DNA of 64,000 nucleotides from Ramlibacter sp. WS9 (GTDB lineage: Bacteria; Pseudomonadota; Gammaproteobacteria; Burkholderiales; Burkholderiaceae_C). The stretch's first letter is position 1, and the number at the start of each line of letters is the position of its first letter. Made by a program: the position numbers and the translations under genes. A model generated the notes under the pieces. It was not told where the DNA came from, did no database searches, and was given only the letters and a program-made list of their open reading frames with translations. This document shows, one piece after another, positions 51,536-61,934 of this stretch. The stretch lies in the NCBI RefSeq assembly GCF_003797765.1, contig NZ_RKMB01000009.1, forward strand, positions 124,001 to 188,000. Reading direction: 5' to 3'.

Positions 51536-51674
51536 TCGCCTACGGTGCCCGTGCGTGCAAAGTGGCTCCATGGAAAAACGCGCACCCCCTATCGACCGCG
51601 TGGAGCTGCAGTCGAATCTAATGGGCCCCTTCCAGCCCGCGGGTGCCGCGCTACTGCGTTGAGCGGTCGATGAG

Positions 51675-54206
<2,532 letters not shown>

Positions 54207-54244
54207 ACGCACGCGTCAAGCCGCCTTGCCTCCAAGCCGCTTCT

Positions 54245-55171
54245 TCATGATGTTCTGTGCCGGGTGGACGGAGTGGAAGCCGAGAGCGTGCGCACGGCGT
54301 CGGCGATGGCGGGCGCGAGCGCGATGCCGTTGGATGAATGTGGAACCGTGTCGCAGGTGACGACGCGGCTCACGCCCGAGCCTCGCAACCGTGCGAAGTC
54401 CTCGGGGTCGAAGAGCGCGTGCACCGCGACGCAGACGGGCGGCGGCCAGCCCTCGCGTTCCAGCGCGCCCGCTGCCGCGATCATGGTCTGCGCAGTGGAC
54501 ACGATGTCGTCCAGCAGCACGGGCGTGCAGCCGGGCCATGGCCCGGCGTCACGCAGTTCGACGCTGACGTCGCGATCTCCGCGGCGGGTCTTGGCCATGA
54601 CGGTCCAGGGTGCGTGGGCGAGGCGGGCGACATGGGCCACCCACTGCTCGCTTTCCTCGTCGGGCCCGACGATCAAGGGACGCTCCACGTGGCCGCGGAC
54701 CCACGCAGCGATGGCCGGGGCCGACGGTACGACCCGCGCGGGGACGGTATAGACGTCTTCGAGGCTGTGCCACCGGTGAAGATGCGGATCGACCGTCACC
54801 ACGAAGTCGAAGGACGATGACAAAAGTCTTGCGTAGGTGCGCGAAGTGACAGCCTCGCCAGGGTTGAACCGGTGGTCCTGGCGCATGTACGCAAGGTACG
54901 GCGCTACGAGGCCGACTTGGGACGCACCAAGCTCGCGGGCCGCGTCGGCCGCGAACAGCATCGGCAGGGTCTTGCCATCGGGCTGGTGCAAGCTGCCGGC
55001 CAGGATGACGCGCCGCGCGGCGACCTCGGCATCGATGCGCACCAGCGTCTCGCCGTCGGGGAACGTATGCACCGCGAGTTCGGTCCAGTCGCAGTTCAGC
55101 GAGTGCGCCAGGCTCTGCGCCAGGGCCGCGCCGCCGGGGATGGCGACGATCAGCGCCGGCTTCTCTTTCAA
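54245..55171 (-). CDS. ribose-phosphate pyrophosphokinase-like protein
   Basis: A 308-aa Prs-like protein. PRPP-synthetase motifs include PYLAYMRQDHRFNPGEA (about 91-107), VDPHLHR (127-133) and the PRPP loop VLLDDIVSTAQTM (218-230). It may make PRPP from ribose-5-phosphate. It starts with TTG overlapping the phosphorylase stop (TTGA), so the two are translated together. The family is divergent from housekeeping PrsA, so a salvage role is likely. Confidence 0.88.
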   Translation of the reverse strand: MKEKPALIVAIPGGAALAQSLAHSLNCDWTELAVHTFPDGETLVRIDAEVAARRVILAGSLHQPDGKTLPMLFAADAARELGASQVGLVAPYLAYMRQDHRFNPGEAVTSRTYARLLSSSFDFVVTVDPHLHRWHSLEDVYTVPARVVPSAPAIAAWVRGHVERPLIVGPDEESEQWVAHVARLAHAPWTVMAKTRRGDRDVSVELRDAGPWPGCTPVLLDDIVSTAQTMIAAAGALEREGWPPPVCVAVHALFDPEDFARLRGSGVSRVVTCDTVPHSSNGIALAPAIADAVRTLSASTPSTRHRTS

Positions 55172-56697
55172 AGCGCTTCTTCCATGACGTGGACGGCTTC
55201 GACCTGCGAGGTCGCGTATTCCATCGCGTAGGCCAACTCGCCCGGCGTGGCCGCGTTGAGCGTGAAGAGCGGCTGGCCGCGCTCGACGACCGAGCCCAGC
55301 GCGATTTCCATTTCGATCCCGGCGCAAGGCGACTTCGGCGCGCCGGCCAGCTTGGCAATGCGCGCCAGGCGCCGGTTGTCGATGGCGATGACGGTGCCCG
55401 CGCGCGGCGCGGTCAGGGGTTGCCGGTACGCGGCAATGGGGGGCACCCGCATGCCGCCTTGCGCTTCGCAGATCTCCTGGAACTTCGTCCACGCACGGCC
55501 GTCTTCCAGTGCGGCCGTCGCCATCGCGAGACCGGTGCCCGCCGGCGCCGCACCGCCGAACTCGAGGATCTCGGCGGTCAGTGCGAGCGCACGCCGCGCA
55601 AGGTCTGCCGGCGCGGACGGATGGCGTTGCAGGACGGACAGGACGTCGCGCGCCTCGAGTGCCGGCCCGATGCCCCGGCCGACCGGGGCCAGGCCGTCGG
55701 TCTGGACGACGCGAACCTGCAGTCCCATGGCCCGGCCCACCTGTTCAAGATGTTCCCCGAGCTGCGCCGCCGCCCGGGCGCTGCGGACTTTTGCGGTCAA
55801 GCCCACCGGCATGTCGATCACGACGTGGGTCGCACCCGCTGCGGCTTTCTTGGAAAGCACCGACGCAACGAGCTGGCCCTGGCTGTCGAGGTCGAGCGGA
55901 CGCTCCACGCGGATGAGCACGTCGTCGGCGGGGCTCAGCCGCACGGCGCCGCCCCACGCGATGCAGCCGCCCGTGCGGCCGACAACGCGCTTGATCTGCA
56001 TGACGTCGAGGTCCACGGGTGCCAGCGTTTCCATCGTGTCCGCAGTGCCCGCCGGGGACGTGATGGCACGCGAAGATGTCTTGGGCATGCGCAACCCGCA
56101 GGCGGCGACGATGGGCACGATGATCATGGTGGTTCGATTGCCGGGCAGGCCGCCCACGCAATGCTTGTCCATCACCAGTCCCTCACCCCAGTCGATGCGC
56201 TCGCCCGCCGCGACCATCGATCGCGTGAGCGAAATGGTTTCCTGCAGATCCAGGCCGTCTCCGGCGCATGCCGTCACGAAAGCGGCGAGTTGCAGATCGG
56301 AGTAGCGGCCCGCGGCCACGTCGGTGATGATCGCGTCGAACGCCGGCGATCCCAGGCGCCGCCCGTAGACTTTGGCCCGGACGTGGCCGAGCGACTCGAG
56401 CGGAGCGGGATGGCGCAGCGTTGCTTCGTCTCCCTCCTTCGGCTGCAACATGCGCCAGGCCGCTTCCGAGAGGCCTGCTTCGTCGGCACGAAGAAACGCG
56501 CCGGTCACGACGTTGAGCGTCGCGACGATGGTGCGGGCGCCCAACGCCACCTCGACGCGAGACTGCGCCTCGAACCCTTCGGAGTGGCAGACGTGGCAGT
56601 CGCGGTGCATGTACAGCACCGGCTCCTGGTACGTATCGATGCCCAGGCGGCGCAGGCGCAGCGAGTTCGCGCCCGGCCGGGCGACGCTGGGGAACAC
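55168..56697 (-). CDS. thymidine/AMP phosphorylase family protein (DeoA-like, long form)
   Basis: A 509-aa phosphorylase of the AMP phosphorylase-like branch, with an N-terminal extension before the DeoA core. It has RRLGIDTYQEPVLYMHRDCHVC, the signature GEGLVMDKHCVGGLPGNRTT, then SSRAITSPAGTADTMETLAP and GRTGGCIAWGGAV. It cleaves a nucleoside or AMP with phosphate, releasing a base and a sugar phosphate. The GTG start shares a base with the USP stop (TAGTG). Together with the PRPP-like gene it suggests a nucleotide salvage or recycling route. Confidence 0.9.
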   Translation of the reverse strand: MFPSVARPGANSLRLRRLGIDTYQEPVLYMHRDCHVCHSEGFEAQSRVEVALGARTIVATLNVVTGAFLRADEAGLSEAAWRMLQPKEGDEATLRHPAPLESLGHVRAKVYGRRLGSPAFDAIITDVAAGRYSDLQLAAFVTACAGDGLDLQETISLTRSMVAAGERIDWGEGLVMDKHCVGGLPGNRTTMIIVPIVAACGLRMPKTSSRAITSPAGTADTMETLAPVDLDVMQIKRVVGRTGGCIAWGGAVRLSPADDVLIRVERPLDLDSQGQLVASVLSKKAAAGATHVVIDMPVGLTAKVRSARAAAQLGEHLEQVGRAMGLQVRVVQTDGLAPVGRGIGPALEARDVLSVLQRHPSAPADLARRALALTAEILEFGGAAPAGTGLAMATAALEDGRAWTKFQEICEAQGGMRVPPIAAYRQPLTAPRAGTVIAIDNRRLARIAKLAGAPKSPCAGIEMEIALGSVVERGQPLFTLNAATPGELAYAMEYATSQVEAVHVMEEAL

Positions 56698-57119
56698 TAT
56701 TTCACCAGCAATACCGGGACATTGCACTCCGTCACGACACGCTGGGCGACACTGCCCATCAAGGCTCGCCCGATCAGCCCATGGCCGTGCGTGCCCATCA
56801 CGATGAGGTGGACCTTTTCGCGATTTGCGGCCGCGAGCAGTTCGGCCGATGGCGAACCGACAACCCAGGAAGCGCGGTGCGGGACCTTGTGCCGCTTGAG
56901 GAAACGTTCGATGGGATCCAGGACCTTGGTCGCCTCGTCCTGGTGGTAGTCGCGCACGGCCGCCGAACCCAGCATCGTCTTGACGCGTGGCGGCACCGCT
57001 AGCTGCACGTTCAGTACAACCAGCTCATCCTCGGGGCCGCAAAGCGTTTCATGGGTGACGAGAAAGGCGAGCGCCTTCTTGGTGTATTTGCTGCCGTCGG
57101 CAGCGAGAAGGATCTTCAT
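56697..57119 (-). CDS. universal stress protein (UspA family)
   Basis: A 140-aa USP starting MKILLAADGSKYTKKALAFL and carrying the ATP-binding motif GTHGHGLIGRALMGSVAQRV. AAGGAG precedes the start. It is the first gene of the USP, phosphorylase, PRPP operon, with an FNR-like palindrome 84 bp upstream. Confidence 0.93.
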   Translation of the reverse strand: MKILLAADGSKYTKKALAFLVTHETLCGPEDELVVLNVQLAVPPRVKTMLGSAAVRDYHQDEATKVLDPIERFLKRHKVPHRASWVVGSPSAELLAAANREKVHLIVMGTHGHGLIGRALMGSVAQRVVTECNVPVLLVK

Positions 57120-57202
57120 TTTTTTTGGCTCCTTGTGGTTGAGTCGTGATGCCCGTCACCGTGCATGCAGTTCGAGCTTAGGACACACGGTAGGCGCCGT
57201 GA

Positions 57203-57216
57203 TTGACGAATGTCAA
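57203..57216. promoter_or_regulatory. FNR-like box between usp and the fnr-type gene
   Basis: TTGACGAATGTCAA is a perfect palindrome, TTGAC-N4-GTCAA, close to the FNR/ANR consensus. It lies 84 bp from the USP start and 163 bp from the fnr-type start. Confidence 0.75.
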
Positions 57217-57238
57217 GTCCGACTGTCCGCGCCGGGGC

Positions 57239-57300
57239 CCTAGGACATTTCCTAGTGGACCTAGGACGGTTGCAAGGCAAAAGACCGGCGAGCGCCTAGG
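57239..57300. repeat. CCTAGG repeats upstream of the fnr-type gene
   Basis: CCTAGGAC occurs at 57239-57246 and 57260-57267, spaced by 21 bp, about two helical turns. CCTAG lies between them at 57251, and CCTAGG again at 57295-57300. They may be sites for a regulator. Confidence 0.6.
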
Positions 57301-57378
57301 GCTGCAATCAGTGCCCGCCCATACGCTTTTCGGCGCGCGGCGTGCACAGTTGGTTGCATGCAACTTCAGGAGCGTTTC

Positions 57379-58155
57379 ATGCCTGCCGCAGCCGAAAATG
57401 CGATCCCCACGATCCGAATCGCCGCTGCCGCTCCGGTTGGAGCCCGGACGGGCGCTGCCACGCGGTGCTCCTCTTGCCACCTTCGCGATCTTTGCCTTCC
57501 ATCCGGGATGAACGACGCGGAGACGGAATGGATCGACCGTATGACGATAGGCCGGCGACACGTCAATGCGGGACAAACCTTGTACCGGGAAGGCGAACGC
57601 TTCCAGTTCATCTACGCGGTACGCGGGGGCACGTTCAAGTCCAGCGTGTCGCTCGCCGACGGGCGCGAGCATATCTGCGGGCTGCACATGAGCGGCGAGC
57701 TGATGGGCCTCGACGGCATTGCCAACGGCACTCACGCGAGCACCGCGACAGCGCTGGAAGACACGGAAATCTGCTCGATCCCCTATGCGCGGCTGAACGA
57801 AGAGAGCGGCCGCAGCGCCAACATGCAACGCATGGTCAATCGCTTGATGAGCCGCGAGATCGTGCGCGAACACAGCCTCATGATGTTGCTGGGCAGCATG
57901 AATGCCGAAGAGCGCCTGGCCACTTTCCTGCTGAATCTGTCGAAGCGGCTGCGCGCGCGCGGATATTCCCCCAATGAGTTCCATCTGCGCATGTCGCGCG
58001 CCGAAATCGGCAGCTATCTGGGCATGAAGCTGGAAACCGTCAGCCGCACCTTTTCCGCGTTCCAGCAGCAGGGCCTGATGGAAGTCGACAAGCGGCACAT
58101 CCGGATCACCGACATCGATGCGTTGCAGCGGGCTTTCGACGCACCGGTCCACTAG
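57379..58155 (+). CDS. fnr: FNR-type oxygen-sensing transcription regulator
   Basis: A 258-aa CRP/FNR regulator that binds a [4Fe-4S] cluster when oxygen is low. The cluster cysteines are at 30, 33 and 39 (CSSCHLRDLC), and the fourth at 132 (TEICSIPY), with the same spacing as in E. coli FNR. The recognition helix is LETVSRTF, with the E, S and R that read TTGAT boxes. The second ATG is chosen because AGGAG lies six bases before it. FNR-like boxes in the neighbouring gaps imply that it controls this region. Confidence 0.95.
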   Translation: MPAAAENAIPTIRIAAAAPVGARTGAATRCSSCHLRDLCLPSGMNDAETEWIDRMTIGRRHVNAGQTLYREGERFQFIYAVRGGTFKSSVSLADGREHICGLHMSGELMGLDGIANGTHASTATALEDTEICSIPYARLNEESGRSANMQRMVNRLMSREIVREHSLMMLLGSMNAEERLATFLLNLSKRLRARGYSPNEFHLRMSRAEIGSYLGMKLETVSRTFSAFQQQGLMEVDKRHIRITDIDALQRAFDAPVH

Positions 58156-58170
58156 AAGAACCATCGCGCC

Positions 58171-59091
58171 ATGAAGTTCAAGGACTACTACGCGATCCTC
58201 GGCATTGCCCGCGACGCCGACGACGAGGCCATCAAGAAGGCCTATCGCAAACTCGCGCGGAAATATCACCCCGATGTGTCCAAGGAGCCTGAAGCCGAGG
58301 CACGCTTCAAGGATGCGGCCGAAGCCTACGCCACGCTCAAGGACGCGGAGAAGCGGGCCGCTTACGACGAACTCGGGCAGCACCGGGCCGGCGAGGAGAT
58401 GTCCCCGCCGCGGCAGTGGCGGCATGCGTTTCCCGAGGGAGAAGCCGGTTTCGAAGGCGTGGACCTTTCGGACCTGCTCGACATGCTCGCGAAACGCGGG
58501 CAGCGGCATCGGCCGCCCGTGCGCGGGCACGACTACGACGCGTCGGCCCGCATCAGCCTGGAGGACGCGCACCGGGGCTGCACGCTGAGCCTGCAAGTGG
58601 AGCAGGGCGATCGTCCGCACAGCTTGCAAGTCACCATCCCGCCGGGCGTGCACGAAGGCCAGAAGCTCAGGCTGCGCGGCAAGGGTGGCAAGGGCCGCGA
58701 CGGCGGCGCCGACGGTGACATCTACCTGCACATTGCGATGCTTCCGCACCGCGTCTTCCGCGCCGACGGGCACGACCTCTATTTCGATCTGGCCCTCGCC
58801 CCCTGGGAGGCCGCCCTGGGCGCCGAAATCGAGGTCCCCACGCTCGACGCGCCCGTCCTGCTGACAGTCCCCCCGGGGTCGAGTTCCGGCCGCCGGCTGC
58901 GCTTGCGGTCACGGGGGATGAACACGGGCCATGGCAAGCGCGGCGATTTGTATGCCGTGGTTCGCATCGACGTACCTGCGGTGCTCTCGGCGCGCGAGCG
59001 CGAGCTATTTGAAGGCCTTGCGGCCGCCTCAGGATTTTCGGCGCGCGCCACGCCTTCCAGGGAAGAGCATCATGCACAACCAACCGTCTGA
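58171..59091 (+). CDS. cbpA: curved-DNA-binding protein / DnaJ-type co-chaperone
   Basis: A 306-aa J-domain protein. HPD lies at 33-35 in the J domain (about 1-70), then a linker and the two C-terminal DnaJ substrate domains, without a zinc finger, as in CbpA. It lies 15 bp after the fnr-type gene and is followed by a CbpM-like gene, so it is the CbpA-CbpM pair. Confidence 0.93.
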   Translation: MKFKDYYAILGIARDADDEAIKKAYRKLARKYHPDVSKEPEAEARFKDAAEAYATLKDAEKRAAYDELGQHRAGEEMSPPRQWRHAFPEGEAGFEGVDLSDLLDMLAKRGQRHRPPVRGHDYDASARISLEDAHRGCTLSLQVEQGDRPHSLQVTIPPGVHEGQKLRLRGKGGKGRDGGADGDIYLHIAMLPHRVFRADGHDLYFDLALAPWEAALGAEIEVPTLDAPVLLTVPPGSSSGRRLRLRSRGMNTGHGKRGDLYAVVRIDVPAVLSARERELFEGLAAASGFSARATPSREEHHAQPTV

Positions 59092-59470
59092 TTGGCACCG
59101 GCTCGAAACCGGTGTCCTCGTGAGCATCGAGGAGCTCAGCCACTGCTGCCAGCTCGAAGTCGGCGACCTGCTGGAACTGGTCGAGTACCGTGCGCTGGAG
59201 CGCGCCAATGGGGATGGCCGCACCAGCCTGTTCCATAGCGACTGTGTGGCTCCATTGCGAACCGCTTGCAGGCTGCGGGCCGACTTCGACCTTGACCTGT
59301 TCACGACCGGGCTGCTGCTGGGGTATCTGCGCCGCATCGGCGCGCTCGAACGGCAAATTGCGTCAATCCAGGCCCGAGCGCCGGCACACGCCGTGCAAGT
59401 GCACCATGAGCCCGGCCCCTGGCACGAAGAGCATGCGCGCGCCGGGGGCGCGATGCCGTGGCATCCCTGA
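59072..59470 (+). CDS. cbpM: CbpM-like chaperone modulator (MerR_2 family)
   Basis: A 132-aa protein of the MerR_2/CbpM type, with [20 protein letters not shown] and [20 protein letters not shown] and [18 protein letters not shown]. In E. coli CbpM it inhibits CbpA. It overlaps cbpA by 20 bp. GGGAAGAGC precedes the ATG. Confidence 0.8.
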   Translation: MHNQPSDWHRLETGVLVSIEELSHCCQLEVGDLLELVEYRALERANGDGRTSLFHSDCVAPLRTACRLRADFDLDLFTTGLLLGYLRRIGALERQIASIQARAPAHAVQVHHEPGPWHEEHARAGGAMPWHP

Positions 59471-60891
59471 CGCGCCGCGCCGGCCGGCTTTTCGGGGCAA
59501 TGGCGGCATTGGCGGGAAGCTTCCTGCTGGCGATGTCGTCGTTCGCGGCGGACCCGCGGCCACCGGAGCAGCTTGCATGCGGCGAGCAGTCAGCCGACCG
59601 GCGGCCGCGCGGGGGCTTTGCCGCGGCCGTGGTGCGCAATGCGCCCGCGGTCGTGCAGGTCGTCGTCATTCGCGGCGCGCGGGACCCGATGGAGGAAACC
59701 GAAGGCTTCGAATTCTTCCAGCCGCTCGCCGGACTTCCACTGCCCGGTTACGCGGACGGCGCGTTGGAGCGCACCTTCTCGTCGGGGTTCGTCATCGATC
59801 CAAAGGGCTACGTGCTGGCCAGTGCCCATGCCGTCTTCGACGCGCATGAAGTCTGGGTGCTCCTGGCCGATGGCCGCCGCCTTGGCGCGTCCGTGGAAGG
59901 ATTGGACCGGCGCACCGATGTGGCACTGCTGAAAGTCGAGGCCGACGGGCTGCCATCGGTTCGGCTGGCCGCGCCGCCGCGAATATGCCCCGGCGCATGG
60001 CTGGCCGCGTTGGGCACCCCGTTCGGTTTCGAAAGGACGGTGACCGCCGGCGTCGTGAGCGCCTATCCGCGATTCCTGCCGGGTACCACGATGCCCCTGA
60101 TCCAGAGCGACGTGGCGCTCAACCCCGGCAGCTCCGGGGGGCCGCTCTTCAATGCGGACGGCACCGTCGTCGGCATGAGCTCGATGATCTTCTCCGGCAG
60201 CGGCATCTACATCGGGGTGTCGTTCGCCCTCCCGATCGAGGAAGTCATGCGCGTCGTGGACGGCATTCGAAAGACGGGCAGCGTGCGGCGCGGCGACATC
60301 GGGCTCAAGACACAGGCGCTGGACCGCGAACTGGCCCTGGCTTTCGGACTTGCCGAAGCGGGCGGAGCGCTGGTGGTCCGCATCGAGCCTGGCGGTGCCG
60401 CCGACGGCGCGGGCATTCGGCGCGGCGACGTCGTTCTTTCCCTGGACGGCATGCCCGCCGATCACTCGCGGATCGAGCAGGGAATCGCGGCCGCGCAGCC
60501 CGGCAGCACCCTGCTGTTGCGCGTCTGGCGCGACCAGTCGGCCAGGCAAGTGCGCGTCACGGTCGGCCTTGCACGCCAGGACATGCCGCCACCGCAGCGC
60601 AAGCGCCCGGCGGCGTCGCAAGCTCGCCTGGGCCTGGCACTTGCCCCAGCCCTCGTGACCGCCGGAATGCCGGCGGGTGTTTATGTCGAAGGCGCGACCG
60701 GCGAAAGTCTGCTGGCGGGGATCGAGCGCGGAGACAGGATCGTGGCGGTGAACGGCACAGCCGTCGAGACGATGGCCGAGTTCGACGCCGCGTTGCGGTC
60801 CGCGAACCCGAGGCCCGTCGTTGCGCTGCTGTTGATGCGCGGCAATGTGGCCGTGTACGTGCCCGTGCAACGCCAAGGGGGGCAACCCTGA
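59458..60891 (+). CDS. HtrA/DegP-type serine protease with two PDZ domains
   Basis: A 477-aa envelope protease. A signal peptide ends near FAADP. The triad is His124 (ASAHAVF), Asp154 (RRTDVALL) and Ser226 (NPGSSGGP). Two PDZ domains follow, at about 285-375 and 390-470. It starts with GTG (59458) and overlaps cbpM by 13 bp. It belongs with the stress chaperone genes. Confidence 0.9.
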   Translation: MASLTRRAGRLFGAMAALAGSFLLAMSSFAADPRPPEQLACGEQSADRRPRGGFAAAVVRNAPAVVQVVVIRGARDPMEETEGFEFFQPLAGLPLPGYADGALERTFSSGFVIDPKGYVLASAHAVFDAHEVWVLLADGRRLGASVEGLDRRTDVALLKVEADGLPSVRLAAPPRICPGAWLAALGTPFGFERTVTAGVVSAYPRFLPGTTMPLIQSDVALNPGSSGGPLFNADGTVVGMSSMIFSGSGIYIGVSFALPIEEVMRVVDGIRKTGSVRRGDIGLKTQALDRELALAFGLAEAGGALVVRIEPGGAADGAGIRRGDVVLSLDGMPADHSRIEQGIAAAQPGSTLLLRVWRDQSARQVRVTVGLARQDMPPPQRKRPAASQARLGLALAPALVTAGMPAGVYVEGATGESLLAGIERGDRIVAVNGTAVETMAEFDAALRSANPRPVVALLLMRGNVAVYVPVQRQGGQP

Positions 60892-60934
60892 AGGTGCGCC
60901 AAGGCGGGTGCATTGCGCCCGCCTTGGCGAGGCC

Positions 60935-61375
60935 TCAGCGGGCCACCAGCACAGGGACCGGCGACAGCTGCAACAACTTGGCCGCCACGCTACCCAGGAC
61001 CATGTTGTCGAAGCCGGATCGGCCGTGCGAGCCGGCGACGATGAGGTCGCACGCCTCGTCCTTGGCCGTCTGCACGATGCCCTTCGCGGCGGTCGTGTTC
61101 TCGACCAGGCGCAGCTCCAGCGGGACCGGCGGGCGGCTTTCGGCGCAGAGCGCCATGACTTTTGCATGGGCGCCGGCCGCGTGGTCGCGCGCGGCCGAGA
61201 GGTAGGCGTAAAGGCCCATGGGGTTCGTGTCCGCCAAGCCGAGGTACGGATAGGGATCGACCACATACACCGCCGTGAGGTGAGCGCCTTGCGACCGCGC
61301 GAGCCCAGCGGCGAGCTTCGCCGCGTGTTCGGAGGCGCTGGATCCGTCAGTCGCCAGCAGGATGTTCTTGAACAT
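60935..61375 (-). CDS. universal stress protein (UspA family)
   Basis: A 146-aa USP starting MFKNILLATDGSSASEHAAK, with the ATP-binding motif GSHGRSGFDNMVLGSVAAKL. It is the third USP of the island. It lies 11 bp after the DksA-like gene on the same strand and is probably co-transcribed with it. Confidence 0.93.
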   Translation of the reverse strand: MFKNILLATDGSSASEHAAKLAAGLARSQGAHLTAVYVVDPYPYLGLADTNPMGLYAYLSAARDHAAGAHAKVMALCAESRPPVPLELRLVENTTAAKGIVQTAKDEACDLIVAGSHGRSGFDNMVLGSVAAKLLQLSPVPVLVAR

Positions 61376-61386
61376 GGGGCGTCGTC

Positions 61387-61773
61387 TCAGGATGCCTTGG
61401 CACGAGACTCGTGGGCAGAGGAATGCTCGTGGGCGGCCTGGCAGCCCGTGCAATAGGGTGTGGCGGGCAGTGCAGTCAGGCGCCGCAGGTCGATGGGCTC
61501 ATCGCAATCCACGCACAGCCCGAACGAGCCGCTTGCGATTCGCTGCTCGGCCGCTCGCACCTGCTCGAGCTCGGTTGCGGCGCGGGCCGCCTGCACGTCG
61601 CCCATGGCGGCGAGGCTGTCCTGGTCCGCGGCGTCCTTGAAGTCCGAGACCTCGTGCACGTCGGCGGACCCGGCCTGCGCGAACTGGCCGCGCAAGATTT
61701 CGCGGAGTTCCGTGGCCCGGCTCGCCAGCCGCTGCTGGAACTGGGGCGCCATAGCGATGTGGAATTTGTTCAT
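61387..61773 (-). CDS. DksA/TraR-family zinc-finger protein
   Basis: A 128-aa protein with a coiled-coil N-terminal half (ATELREILRGQFAQA) and a C-terminal C4 zinc finger (LCVDCDEPI and YCTGCQ). It is shorter than DksA and probably acts on RNA polymerase like TraR or a DksA paralog. The start is MNKFHIAMAPQ. An FNR-like box lies 66 bp upstream. Confidence 0.88.
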   Translation of the reverse strand: MNKFHIAMAPQFQQRLASRATELREILRGQFAQAGSADVHEVSDFKDAADQDSLAAMGDVQAARAATELEQVRAAEQRIASGSFGLCVDCDEPIDLRRLTALPATPYCTGCQAAHEHSSAHESRAKAS

Positions 61774-61838
61774 TGGCTTGCCTGTGGTTGAAGACTGGAC
61801 ACGAATCGATTCTGTGGCGCGCGGCGCGCCCCGGCCTT

Positions 61839-61852
61839 GCGCTAGATCAAGA
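61839..61852. promoter_or_regulatory. FNR-like box between dksA-like and acyl-CoA synthetase genes
   Basis: TTGCGCTAGATCAA has one good half-site (ATCAA) and a weaker one (TTGCG). It lies 66 bp from the DksA-like start and 83 bp from the acyl-CoA synthetase start. It is weaker than the two other boxes. Confidence 0.5.
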
Positions 61853-61934
61853 AGGGGGGCGCCGCGGTACCCCACCATTTGAAGCATCGACCGCCAAGGT
61901 CCTCCCTTGATCTTCCCAACCGATAGGCCGCGCG

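Noticed and set aside
59590..61266. A long frame antisense to the HtrA-type protease and through a USP gene
   Set aside because: It is antisense to the protease gene with its intact triad, and in a different frame from the USP gene, with an Arg/His-rich translation and no domain.
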